Below, in pieces: positions 7,435 through 15,530 of a stretch of 64,000 bases of DNA. A program made the position numbers and the translations under genes. The stretch spans positions 930,001 to 994,000 of the forward strand of contig NZ_PTJC01000005.1 of NCBI RefSeq assembly GCF_002934605.1, in the 5' to 3' direction. The notes beneath the pieces are model-generated. The model worked only from the letters and a program-made list of their open reading frames with translations. It searched no databases and had not been told where the DNA came from. Within the stretch, counting starts at the first letter, position 1; each line of letters opens with the position of its first letter. Source of the DNA: Neolewinella xylanilytica. Its GTDB lineage: Bacteria; Bacteroidota; Bacteroidia; Chitinophagales; Saprospiraceae.

Positions 7435-7953
7435 TTATTTAGCGATGACGATGGAAAATTCTCCCTCCCCCGTCAGCTGTTCGGACAGTGATGTGAATTG
7501 TCCGATCAGCTCGTTGTCCGACCAACCGTCAATGGTAAAGTTCACGGGTACGGATGACCAGCTGCTGCTGTCCACGTGGGGGCACCCCATGGTGGAGTCG
7601 TCGTACAGGTCCGCAAAGGATACGAAGCCCCGCAGGGAAGCGATCGGGTAGGGCAAGGTATAGAGCGGATCGAGGGGAAAGGACAACTCGACCAGTTCGG
7701 TAACCTCAGCATCTATCCGCCGGATAACCAGGAAGTATTGATCGGGATCCCGTTCCGCGCTCACGGAATCGATGTTGTAAGTCTGGTAGTAATTATTGAG
7801 CCAGGCCCCCGGGGGTTGGGTGAGCTTGAACGTTCGTTCCCCGATTCGTCCCCGGAGGAAGTCGTTTTCGCCGACGGCCGTGATCGATTCGGTAGTGTTC
7901 TCGCAGCCCAGCAACAGGCAAAGGAGGAATAGCGGTAGTAAGGGGCGGGACAT
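7435..7953 (-). CDS. Predicted lipoprotein of unknown function
   Basis: From ATG 7953 the protein has 172 residues and opens with a lipoprotein signal, MSRPLLPLFLLCLLLGC, whose lipobox LLGC places the lipidated cysteine at residue 17. A GTG at 7986 would add 11 residues ahead of the signal and is less likely. The mature part has no motif I recognise; it is acidic with two cysteines at most. It lies on the same strand as, and just upstream of, the sigma/barrel pair and could be a cell-envelope sensor or target of that module. Confidence 0.6.
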   Translation of the reverse strand: MSRPLLPLFLLCLLLGCENTTESITAVGENDFLRGRIGERTFKLTQPPGAWLNNYYQTYNIDSVSAERDPDQYFLVIRRIDAEVTELVELSFPLDPLYTLPYPIASLRGFVSFADLYDDSTMGCPHVDSSSWSSVPVNFTIDGWSDNELIGQFTSLSEQLTGEGEFSIVIAK

Positions 7954-8006
7954 AGCGGGGTGATTGGCTTTATGGACATCACGCACGTTTTCCCGGTGGG
8001 GTTGCC

Positions 8007-8189
8007 TCAGTCGGCGTGCGGCTGCTCAATTAGCGTATCGCTTTCCCGTTTATTCACCACGCCGACCCCCAGGATCTGTAGCAGTATGGACAGCGCCACC
8101 AGCAGGATGATCACGTAGACGATCTTCTTGAGCGTGGAGGTTTTCTTTTCGGGCGGCGGGGGCGCAGGAGCGGGGCGGGTCGGGGGCAC
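8007..8189 (-). CDS. Small single-pass membrane protein
   Basis: A 60-residue frame with GTG start: a proline-rich N-terminus (PPTRPAPAPPPPEKK), a basic patch and one clean hydrophobic helix (about 25-45, IVYVIILLVALSILLQILGVG), then a short polar tail. This layout is typical of real small membrane proteins rather than chance frames. It lies upstream of the lipoprotein gene on the same strand. No function can be assigned. Confidence 0.5.
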   Translation of the reverse strand: MPPTRPAPAPPPPEKKTSTLKKIVYVIILLVALSILLQILGVGVVNKRESDTLIEQPHAD

Positions 8190-8442
8190 GGTAATGCGGT
8201 TTGGTGACCCCTTCGAAACGGCTCGCGGCGGGTTGTGTGCGGACGAGGCGGACCGGGGAGGACGATGTATGAAAAACGAAATACGGTGGCAGCCTGCCGG
8301 GCAGACGAGCTACCGCTCGGCGGACCAGCAGGCGCCCGCAGCCGGAGCTCCCAAACCCGGCAAGGGAGAAAAATCTTACCCATTCCGTAACCTTCCCCGA
8401 AAAGCGCAGTACTTCCCCCCGCAAGCAGCAACCAACCACCCT

Positions 8443-8967
8443 TTGGCAGCGACCGACGAAACACTGATGGAAGAAGTAGCAGCGGGAAAGATCCACCGGC
8501 TCTCCCTGCTCTACGACCGGTATAAGGCGCCGCTGCTGGGCTTTCTGATCAACCGTACCTATTCGGATCGCGCCACGGCGGAGGACCTGCTGCACACGAC
8601 CTTCGAACGGGTCATCAAATACCGCACGAGCTGGCGCCCAGACGCCTGCTTCAAGACCTGGGTGTTCACCATCGCCCGCAACGTACACCGCGACCACCTC
8701 CGCCTGGAGGGGCGCATGCCGCTGAACGACGAGTTCGAATTCGGTAGCCTCGCCCACGAGGAGGAAGAACGCTACCCCGACTGCCGCCGCGCCCTGGCCG
8801 CCTTGCCCGACAACTACCGGGTGGTGGTGGAACTGGCCTGGCAGCGCAACATGAAGTACGCCGATATCGCCGCCGTGCTCGGCACCACGGAAGCCAACGT
8901 CAAGGTGCGCATGCACCGGGCCTGCAAGCAGCTACGGACCAACTACCACAATCTGAACCAACCATGA
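8443..8967 (+). CDS. ECF-type RNA polymerase sigma factor
   Basis: Sigma-70 family factor, 174 residues from TTG 8443, the normal ECF length. Homology begins at TDETLMEEVAAG; region 2 shows TAEDLLHTTFERVIKYR and WVFTIARNVHRDHLR, region 4 shows LPDNYRVVVELAWQRNMKYADIAAVLG. The frame is open upstream and an ATG at 8269 would add 58 residues, but those are Pro/Gln/Ala-rich and unlike the family. The stop overlaps the start of the next gene by ATGA, tying it to the HEAT-repeat anti-sigma-like protein. The 253 bases between 8190 and 8442 hold no other gene I can support. Confidence 0.85.
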   Translation: MAATDETLMEEVAAGKIHRLSLLYDRYKAPLLGFLINRTYSDRATAEDLLHTTFERVIKYRTSWRPDACFKTWVFTIARNVHRDHLRLEGRMPLNDEFEFGSLAHEEEERYPDCRRALAALPDNYRVVVELAWQRNMKYADIAAVLGTTEANVKVRMHRACKQLRTNYHNLNQP

Positions 8968-9737
8968 ACCGCATACCCCAAAGCGAATTGATCGACTACC
9001 TCGCCGGGGAGCTCAGCCCGGAGCGGGAAGCGGCCGTCGAGGCAGCTTGCACGAGCGACCCGGATACGGCCCGCGAACTGGCTTCTCTCCGCCAACTGCG
9101 GGAAGCTACCGCCTCGGTGACCGACCCGGAGCCGAGCCCCGCCGCCGACCAACGGTTCGCCAAGATGCTGGCCGGCTACGGGGAAAGCACCGAATCGCCT
9201 ACCGAACCGGCTCCCCGTCCCGCATCCGTACGGCACCTGCGCCCCGTCGCCCTGCTCGGTATGGCCGCGAGCCTGATGCTGTTGGTCTTCGGGCTGGGGT
9301 GGTACTTCGGCCGCAGCGATACCAGCGAGCTCGAACGCCAACTCGCCGCTACCCGAACCCTCATGCTCGAATTAATGGAAGCCGAACAACCCACCACCCG
9401 CATGCGCGCCGCCACGGTGAGTCTGGAGGTGGAGGTAGCCGACCCGGTCATCATCCGCAACCTCGGCCACCTGCTGCGAACCGACGAAAAAGCAAACGTG
9501 CGCCTTGCCGCCCTGGACGCCCTGGTCCGCTTCGAAAGTGCCCCCGCCGCCCGTGACGAAATGCTCGCCGCCATGGCCGGCGACCCACCCCCCGCCGTGC
9601 GCGTCCAGCTCCTCGAAACCCTGGTCGCCCTCAACGAGAAGCGGGTGCTTCCCTACCTCGAAGAAATTATTAACAACGACCGTATCCCCCGCCCCCTCCG
9701 CGACGCCGCGGAACTCGGAACCTTCAAACTAATCTGA
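8964..9737 (+). CDS. Anti-sigma-like membrane protein with periplasmic HEAT repeats
   Basis: A 257-residue protein translated by ATGA overlap with the sigma gene. The cytoplasmic N-terminus (1-75: LIDYLAGELSPEREAAVEAAC...DPDTARELASLRQLREA) resembles anti-sigma domains but lacks the HxxxCxxC zinc ligands. One membrane helix lies at about 97-115 (LLGMAASLMLLVFGLGWYF). The outer part (140-250) is made of short helical repeats such as VRLAALDALVRF and VRVQLLETLVALNEKRVLPYLEEII, typical of HEAT repeats. Likely role: membrane-bound restraint of the ECF factor with a protein-binding sensor outside. Confidence 0.8.
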   Translation: MNRIPQSELIDYLAGELSPEREAAVEAACTSDPDTARELASLRQLREATASVTDPEPSPAADQRFAKMLAGYGESTESPTEPAPRPASVRHLRPVALLGMAASLMLLVFGLGWYFGRSDTSELERQLAATRTLMLELMEAEQPTTRMRAATVSLEVEVADPVIIRNLGHLLRTDEKANVRLAALDALVRFESAPAARDEMLAAMAGDPPPAVRVQLLETLVALNEKRVLPYLEEIINNDRIPRPLRDAAELGTFKLI

Positions 9738-9739
9738 TT

Positions 9740-10531
9740 ATGCTTATTTCCCTCCGCATCCTTTTTCTGTTTTTTCTGGCCACGCCGTTGCTGGCCCAAG
9801 AGGATTTTAAACTAGCGGCCGCCGGCAAGACGGTTGTTTTCTCCGAGATCGATCACCTGACCATCGTGGGCACCTCCGGCAGCGAGCTAATCGTGGAAGG
9901 CAGTGGTTCGGCCACCGACCGCGACGACCGGGCCGCGGGCCTGCGCCAGATCAGTGCCTCCGGTCTGAAGGACAACACCGGCACCGGGCTCAACGTCACG
10001 GAGAGCGGCGGTACCATCCGGGTAGCCCAGGTGGGCGGCGACGGGGAAAAGGTGACCGTACGGGTACCCAACAGCGCGAGCGTCACCGTCGAACAGAGCA
10101 CCCACCGCGGCGGCGACCTCGTCGTCCGTGACTTCTCCGGCAGCCTCGACGTCTCCATGATGTACCACAAGGCCGAGCTCGAGAACGTGACCGGACCCCT
10201 GGCCGTAAATACGGTCTACGACGATATCGTCGCCACCTGGGATGCCGCCCCGACCGAAGAGGTACGCCTCCACTCCACCTATTCGGACGTCGACATAACC
10301 CTACCCGCTACCACCAAGGCGGACGTGCGGTTGTCCACCGGCTACGGAAGCATGTACACCGACTTCGACATCCAGATCAAATCCAATACCGTAGCCGGCA
10401 ACGAGGAAAACCCCGACTACGACCGACCCAGCGAAGTCAACACCAGTAAACTCAGCGGCACCATCAATGGCGGCGGTACCCTGATCACCCTGACCGCTAC
10501 GTACGACAATATTTACCTCCGCAAGCAGTAA
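9740..10531 (+). CDS. Secreted DUF4097-family beta-repeat protein
   Basis: 263 residues with a cleavable signal peptide (1-19, LFFLATPLLAQ). The mature protein consists of short beta repeats of the DUF4097 type (VTVRVPNSASVTVEQ, LDVSMMYHKAELENVTGPLAVNTVYDDI, VRLHSTYSDVDITLP), likely a right-handed beta fold at the cell surface or in the periplasm. It begins 3 bases after the anti-sigma gene, so it is part of the sigma operon. It is a paralogue of the next gene. DUF4097 proteins commonly accompany ECF pairs in Bacteroidota; their exact job is unknown. Confidence 0.8.
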   Translation: MLISLRILFLFFLATPLLAQEDFKLAAAGKTVVFSEIDHLTIVGTSGSELIVEGSGSATDRDDRAAGLRQISASGLKDNTGTGLNVTESGGTIRVAQVGGDGEKVTVRVPNSASVTVEQSTHRGGDLVVRDFSGSLDVSMMYHKAELENVTGPLAVNTVYDDIVATWDAAPTEEVRLHSTYSDVDITLPATTKADVRLSTGYGSMYTDFDIQIKSNTVAGNEENPDYDRPSEVNTSKLSGTINGGGTLITLTATYDNIYLRKQ

Positions 10532-10548
10532 TCCTTTAACCCATCCCC

Positions 10549-11289
10549 ATGCTACGTATACTCCTTAGCAGCCTCCTGCTGGCTGCCGGCCACCTCTCCG
10601 CCCAGTCGGATCCGCGGATCATCCCAACCAACGGAGCCACCCACCTCGACATCACGGCCAACTTCGGCGACGTGGAGTTGGTCCCCTCCCACACCGACCA
10701 ACTCACGCTGCGCCACGTGGTGGTGATCAACGGAGTCGAACGGCCCGAGCTGGGCGAGATCACCGTCGACCGGCGGGGAGACCGGCTGATCGTCGCCGAA
10801 ACCAGCCCGACGGAGGATCAGCTGTCCCGGGAGTGCGCGGCCCAGCGCGCCTCCGGTGGCAACGGCCGCCAGTACAACTGCAACAGCCGGATCGAACTGC
10901 AAATTGCCGTCCCGGCCGGCATGCAGGTGGAGGTGGATACCAAATACGGCGGCGTGCACGTGGCCGATATCGCCGGACTCACCCGCGTACACAGCACCTA
11001 CGGCACCGTGGAGGTCGACCACCGCGATCTCTCCGGCTCCGCGGAACTGGATCTGTACAGCAACTACGGGGAGGTGGACCTTACCCTGCCGGCCAACGCT
11101 ACGGCGGAGTTGGAGCTCATTACGGAATTCGGTACGCTGCTGACCGATTTCGATATCGCCATCGACGCGGAGGCCAGCGAGCAGCGGCAATTTTACGAAC
11201 GCGTCGTAGGCACGATCGGACAGGGCGGCGGCGCGCAGGTGCGATGCCGGTCGCCCTACGATACCGTGTACCTCCGACGGGCCAAGTAA
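10549..11289 (+). CDS. Secreted DUF4097-family beta-repeat protein (paralogue)
   Basis: 246 residues with signal peptide ending in HLSAQ (about 1-19). The mature part repeats the pattern of its neighbour: LDITANFGDVELVP, VEVDTKYGGVHVADIAGLTRVHSTYGTVEVDHRDL, LDLYSNYGEVDLTLP, ending in YDTVYLRR just as the neighbour ends in YDNIYLRK. Two cysteines near the middle (SRECAAQR and QYNCNSR) are absent from the first copy and could form a disulphide. It probably arose by tandem duplication and is the last gene of the sigma operon. Confidence 0.8.
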   Translation: MLRILLSSLLLAAGHLSAQSDPRIIPTNGATHLDITANFGDVELVPSHTDQLTLRHVVVINGVERPELGEITVDRRGDRLIVAETSPTEDQLSRECAAQRASGGNGRQYNCNSRIELQIAVPAGMQVEVDTKYGGVHVADIAGLTRVHSTYGTVEVDHRDLSGSAELDLYSNYGEVDLTLPANATAELELITEFGTLLTDFDIAIDAEASEQRQFYERVVGTIGQGGGAQVRCRSPYDTVYLRRAK

Positions 11290-11379
11290 CACCGGCGGGG
11301 CGGGAAACGTGTCAGGAAAAATTCAGATGCCGTGCAACCAGTCCAATTAGCTTTCGTCGTTGCGGTACACTCCGCGTTT

Positions 11380-14034
11380 ATGAGACTGCGTTTCCCGATC
11401 TACTCCTTGTTGCTCGTGAGCCTGCCGCTTTTCGGTCAGGACACCACCACGCAGCTGCTCTATCCCCAGCGGACTTTCCAGACCGAGCGGATCCAGGGGG
11501 AGGCCCCGCTGATGGACGGTAGCCCCACGGAGGCGGCCTGGGAGGCGGTCGAGTGGAGCGGCGATTACGTCCAGTTTCAGCCCAACGCCGGTGCGGCGCC
11601 CACCCAGTTGACCTACCTCAAGGTCCTCTACGACGATCGCAACCTATACGTTGCCTTTCGCTGCCTGGACAGCCAGCCCGACAAGATCGAACAACGGATG
11701 GGGCGGCGCGACGAGTTTCCCGGCGACTGGGTGGAACTCAACATCGACAGCTACCACGACAAGCGGACGGCCTTTTCCTTCACGGTCTCCGCCTCGGGGG
11801 TGAAGGGCGACGAGTTCGTATCCAACGACGGCAACAACTGGGATAGCTCCTGGAACCCCATCTGGGAAGCGAAAACCCAACTGGATTCGGCGGGCTGGAC
11901 GGCGGAAATGCGCATCCCCCTGTCGCAGCTGCGTTTTTCTTCCGGTGACGACCAGGTTTGGGGCATTCAATCTACCCGGATGGACTTCCGGATGGACGAA
12001 CGGAGCCTCTGGCAGCCCCGCGACCGGAACGCTTCGGGTTGGGTAAGCCGGTTCGGGGAATTGCGGGGGCTGCGCGACCTGCAACCCCGCCGCACCATAG
12101 AATTACAACCGTACGTAGTCGCGCAGCGGGCTACCTACCCCCTGGAGGAAAACAACCCCTTCGCCGACGGCGCCGATAACCGGCTTTCCGCCGGTCTGGA
12201 CGCCCGCATCGGGGTGACGAACGACCTGACGCTGGACCTGACCATCAACCCCGATTTCGGCCAGGTGGAGGCCGACCCGGGTGCCCTCAACCTCGACGGC
12301 TACCAGATCTTTTTCCGGGAGCAGCGGCCATTCTTCGTGGAGGGGCAGAATATCTTCGACTTTAATCTTTCGCAGGCCGAGGCCGGCGGCGGCCATACGT
12401 CGGACCAGCTGTTCTACTCCCGGCGGATCGGGGGGAGCCCGCACCGGGTGGTATCCTCCGAAGCGGATCGCCGGTACTACGTCGACCAGCCGGTGAATAC
12501 CACCATTCTCGGTGCCGCGAAATTCAGTGGCAAGACCAGTTCCGGACTGAGCGTGGGCCTATTGGAAAGCATTACGGAGCGGGAGATGGCGACGATCGAC
12601 CTGGCCGGCGAACGCAACGAAACGGTGGTGGAGCCCTTCACCAATTACCAAGTGGGGCGGGTGCAGCAGGATTTCCGGGGCGGCGACACCTACGTCGGCG
12701 CCATCATGACCGGCGTACAGCGTTCTCTCGGCGACGACCCCGAACTCGGCTTTCTGCACCGCGAGGCCTATTCCGGCGGCCTGGACTTTACTCACCGGTG
12801 GAAGGACAGAGCCTGGTACGTCAGCGGAAACACGGTACTGTCTTCGGTTAGGGGAAGTAAGGAGGCCATCCTGGAAACGCAGACCGGTTTTGAGCACTTC
12901 TTCCAGCGCCCCGACGCAACCCACCTGGAGGTCGACAGCAGCGCCACCCGGCTCAACGGCAGCAGTGGCATGTTGAAAGTGGGAAATCTGGGGGGCAACT
13001 TCATCTTCGAAACCGGGGCGACCTGGCGCTCTCCCGGCTTCGAGATCAACGACATCGGTTTCATGCGCAACGCCGATGAGATCAACTACTTCGGCTGGAT
13101 GGCCCGACGCTGGCAGGAGCCCTTTTCGATCTTCCGCCGATTCCAGGTCAACGGCAACGTGTACACCACCCTGGATTTCGGGGGGAACCTGCTCCAGCAA
13201 ACCTTCAACGTCAACACCCACGCCAACTTCACCAACTTCATGAACGGCGGGGCCGGGGCCTCCTACGTGGCCTACCGGGCGTCCAAAACCGATTTGCGGG
13301 GTGGCCCCATTCTCCGGCGAAGCCCCGGTGTGGAATACTTCGGCTACGTCAACTCCGACCAACGAAAGAAAGTCACCGTAGGGGTGAATGCCTACGAATA
13401 CCGCACCTTCGACGGTACCCACCGCGAGGGCTCGGTCGGGGTATGGGCCAACTGGCAACCCTTCGACGCGGTCTCCGTAAATATCTCCCCCGACTATTCG
13501 ACCTTCCGGCGGGCGGATCAGTACGTCGATCAACAGGACGTCGCCGGAGGCACGACCTACCTCGTCGCGTCGGTAGACCAGCGAACGTTTAGCACTACGC
13601 TCCGCTTCACCTATAACCTGACCCCGGACCTGACGCTCCAGTACTACGGCCAGCCCTTCATCAGCCGGGGCACGTACCAGGATTTCAAGCAATTCACCGG
13701 CGCGGGAATGGCGGAAACCTTCGGGGAACGGTTCACCGCTTTTTCCGACGCGGCGGTCACCTACGACACGGAGGAGGGGCTTTACCGCATCCGATCCGCC
13801 GAAGGCGAACTGGAAGTCGGCGACCCGGACTTCAACTTCATCCAGTTCCGCTCCAATATGGTCATCCGCTGGGAGTATCGCCCCGGATCGGAGATCTTCC
13901 TGGTGTGGGCGCAGGGGAACACGGCCAGCGGCGACCCCACGCAGGGCTTACTGCGTAGCCTCGGATCGAACGTCTTCTCCGACGAGACCCGCAACACCTT
14001 CCTGGTCAAAGCAACCTACCGGTGGTACCGGTAG
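11380..14034 (+). CDS. DUF5916 outer-membrane barrel protein with CBM9-like domain
   Basis: 884 residues. A signal peptide (1-20, YSLLLVSLPLFGQ) is followed by a carbohydrate-binding family 9-like beta sandwich (about 35-235: PLMDGSPTEAAWEAV, LKVLYDDRNLYVAFRC, DWVELNIDSYHDKR) and a long DUF5916 region (260-884) with barrel-like strands ending in KATYRWYR. It should sit in the outer membrane. The role is unknown; the CBM9-like part suggests glycan contact. The frame is open to 11332, but the signal peptide fixes the start at ATG 11380. A hairpin terminator follows at 14072. Confidence 0.85.
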   Translation: MRLRFPIYSLLLVSLPLFGQDTTTQLLYPQRTFQTERIQGEAPLMDGSPTEAAWEAVEWSGDYVQFQPNAGAAPTQLTYLKVLYDDRNLYVAFRCLDSQPDKIEQRMGRRDEFPGDWVELNIDSYHDKRTAFSFTVSASGVKGDEFVSNDGNNWDSSWNPIWEAKTQLDSAGWTAEMRIPLSQLRFSSGDDQVWGIQSTRMDFRMDERSLWQPRDRNASGWVSRFGELRGLRDLQPRRTIELQPYVVAQRATYPLEENNPFADGADNRLSAGLDARIGVTNDLTLDLTINPDFGQVEADPGALNLDGYQIFFREQRPFFVEGQNIFDFNLSQAEAGGGHTSDQLFYSRRIGGSPHRVVSSEADRRYYVDQPVNTTILGAAKFSGKTSSGLSVGLLESITEREMATIDLAGERNETVVEPFTNYQVGRVQQDFRGGDTYVGAIMTGVQRSLGDDPELGFLHREAYSGGLDFTHRWKDRAWYVSGNTVLSSVRGSKEAILETQTGFEHFFQRPDATHLEVDSSATRLNGSSGMLKVGNLGGNFIFETGATWRSPGFEINDIGFMRNADEINYFGWMARRWQEPFSIFRRFQVNGNVYTTLDFGGNLLQQTFNVNTHANFTNFMNGGAGASYVAYRASKTDLRGGPILRRSPGVEYFGYVNSDQRKKVTVGVNAYEYRTFDGTHREGSVGVWANWQPFDAVSVNISPDYSTFRRADQYVDQQDVAGGTTYLVASVDQRTFSTTLRFTYNLTPDLTLQYYGQPFISRGTYQDFKQFTGAGMAETFGERFTAFSDAAVTYDTEEGLYRIRSAEGELEVGDPDFNFIQFRSNMVIRWEYRPGSEIFLVWAQGNTASGDPTQGLLRSLGSNVFSDETRNTFLVKATYRWYR

Positions 14035-14071
14035 AGAAACCGTTTTAGTTGATTACATTGTCTCTTTGGGT

Positions 14072-14105
14072 AACCGATCGGCTTTCGCCGGTCGGTTCCT
14101 TTTTT
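14072..14105 (+). terminator. Rho-independent terminator after the DUF5916 gene
   Basis: A 10-bp stem (14072-14081 with 14088-14097, one G-T pair) with a 6-base loop CTTTCG is followed by CC and six Ts. The T-run overlaps the TTG that would act as the -33 element of the next gene. Confidence 0.85.
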
Positions 14106-14132
14106 GCGGGGAAGCGGTCCGCCGTATCTTCG
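14104..14132 (+). promoter_or_regulatory. Promoter of the radical SAM gene (predicted leaderless)
   Basis: TTG (14104-14106), 18 bases, then TATCTTCG (14125-14132): a good TTTG / TAnnTTTG pair. Only four bases separate the -7 box from ATG 14137, so transcription should begin at or next to the start codon. Confidence 0.65.
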
Positions 14133-14136
14133 GCCC

Positions 14137-15171
14137 ATGGCCCTTTACCTGCGTGACACCCTGAATTTTGTGCGGAAGCTCACGCCCCGCCGCGCGGTGA
14201 ATGCCGGGAAGGTGATCGCCAGCTACTACGCCACGCGCTGGTTGCAACGGCCGGTGGTGTGGGGCAAGCCCTTTACCGTTTCCTTCGAACCGACTACGGC
14301 CTGCAACCTACGGTGCCCGGAGTGCCCGAGCGGCTTGCGGCAATTTACCCGCCCGACCGGCAACCTCAAGGCCGACTTTTTCCGCCGCACCCTGGACGAC
14401 ATCGCCGACCGCCTGCTCTACCTCATTTTTTACTTTCAGGGGGAGCCGTACATCAATCCGGACTTCCTCGACATGGTGAAGGAGGCGACGGAGCGCGGGA
14501 TCTATACCATCACTTCGACCAACGGCCATTTTCTAAACGACGCCAACGCCCGGCGCACCATCGAGAGCGGACTGGACCGGCTCATCATCAGCGTCGACGG
14601 CACCACCCAGGAGGTGTACGAACAGTACCGCAAATCGGGAAAACTGGAAACCGTGCTACAGGGCGCCCGGAACCTGGTAAAGTGGAAGCGGGAGATGAAG
14701 TCGGCCACCCCCCACCTCATCTTCCAGTTCCTGGTGGTCAAACCCAACGAGCACCAGATGGCCGACGTGGTGCGCCTGGCCGACGAGATCGGCATCGACG
14801 AGGTGAAGTTCAAGTCGGCCCAGCTCTACGACTACGAGCACGGCAACCCGCTGATGCCGGAGCAGGAACGGTACGCCCGCTACTACAAAAAACCCGACGG
14901 CACCTACGGCCTCAAGAACAAGCTCCAGAACCATTGCTGGAAACTCTGGCACAGCTGCGTCATCACCTGGGACGGCCTGGTGGCCCCCTGCTGCTTCGAT
15001 AAGGACGTCACCCACCGGCTTGGCGACGTGAAATCGGAAGGACTACACGAGGTATGGGATGGCGCGGCCTACGATGATTTCCGCACGAAATTGCTGAAGG
15101 GACGCGCCGAGATTGACATCTGCCAGAACTGCACGGAGGGGTGCGAGGTGTGGCTGGGGGCGGAAGTGTAG
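14137..15171 (+). CDS. Radical SAM protein with SPASM domain
   Basis: 344 residues. The radical SAM cluster motif is TTACNLRCPECPSG with C56, C60 and C63. A GEPYINPDF segment and a TSTNGHFL segment follow as in the family barrel. The C-terminal SPASM-like domain holds further cysteines (NHCWKLWHSC, GLVAPCCFDKD, ICQNCTEGCEVW) for auxiliary iron-sulphur clusters. Such enzymes modify peptides, cofactors or sugars; no precursor peptide or partner is encoded nearby, so the substrate is unknown. The frame is open to TTG 14104, but the promoter box lies there, so ATG 14137 is the start. Confidence 0.88.
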   Translation: MALYLRDTLNFVRKLTPRRAVNAGKVIASYYATRWLQRPVVWGKPFTVSFEPTTACNLRCPECPSGLRQFTRPTGNLKADFFRRTLDDIADRLLYLIFYFQGEPYINPDFLDMVKEATERGIYTITSTNGHFLNDANARRTIESGLDRLIISVDGTTQEVYEQYRKSGKLETVLQGARNLVKWKREMKSATPHLIFQFLVVKPNEHQMADVVRLADEIGIDEVKFKSAQLYDYEHGNPLMPEQERYARYYKKPDGTYGLKNKLQNHCWKLWHSCVITWDGLVAPCCFDKDVTHRLGDVKSEGLHEVWDGAAYDDFRTKLLKGRAEIDICQNCTEGCEVWLGAEV

Positions 15172-15530
15172 AAAGTACGAAGGCTGAAGTACGAAGTAAA
15201 AAGTACGAAGGTGAGGGGTGCTTTGATCGTTCCTGTGGCCTCGTCGGGCGGTAGTATACCCCAAGGTCGAGGCGTTCCACGCCGAGTCACCATCAGCTGG
15301 CAATCTCCCTTCTCCTTCCCGGGCAATCGCCATGCGATGGGTCAACCTCACCGGTTCCGGTGGATTTGGACAGATTCGCCAGTCTGGGTAATCTTAACCG
15401 GCCATTTTCCAGAGTTGGAGGAGTGGGGTTTTTGATTTACGATTTGGTGGCTGTCGGTTGAGCTGCTGTGGTGTGGAATTGGTCGTGGCGCCGATGGTGT
15501 GGCTAGCGGCATAGGGTGAGGTATAGGATT
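15172..15530 (+). repeat. Non-coding stretch with short AAGTACGAAG repeats
   Basis: Directly after the radical SAM gene there are three copies of a GAAGTACGAAG-like word (15172-15211), then about 300 bases with no coding frame I can support. It leads into the tandem array and near its end has weaker versions of the array phrases (TTTTTGATTTACGATTTGG). Confidence 0.5.

Noticed and set aside
8050..8916. A 288-codon minus-strand frame opposite the second ECF sigma gene
   Set aside because: It is antisense to a well-supported sigma factor and shows shadow composition (His, Arg and Gly rich) with no family motif.
10552..11292. Minus-strand frame fully opposite the second DUF4097 gene
   Set aside because: The plus-strand frame has a signal peptide and DUF4097 repeats matching its neighbour; the antisense frame has neither.
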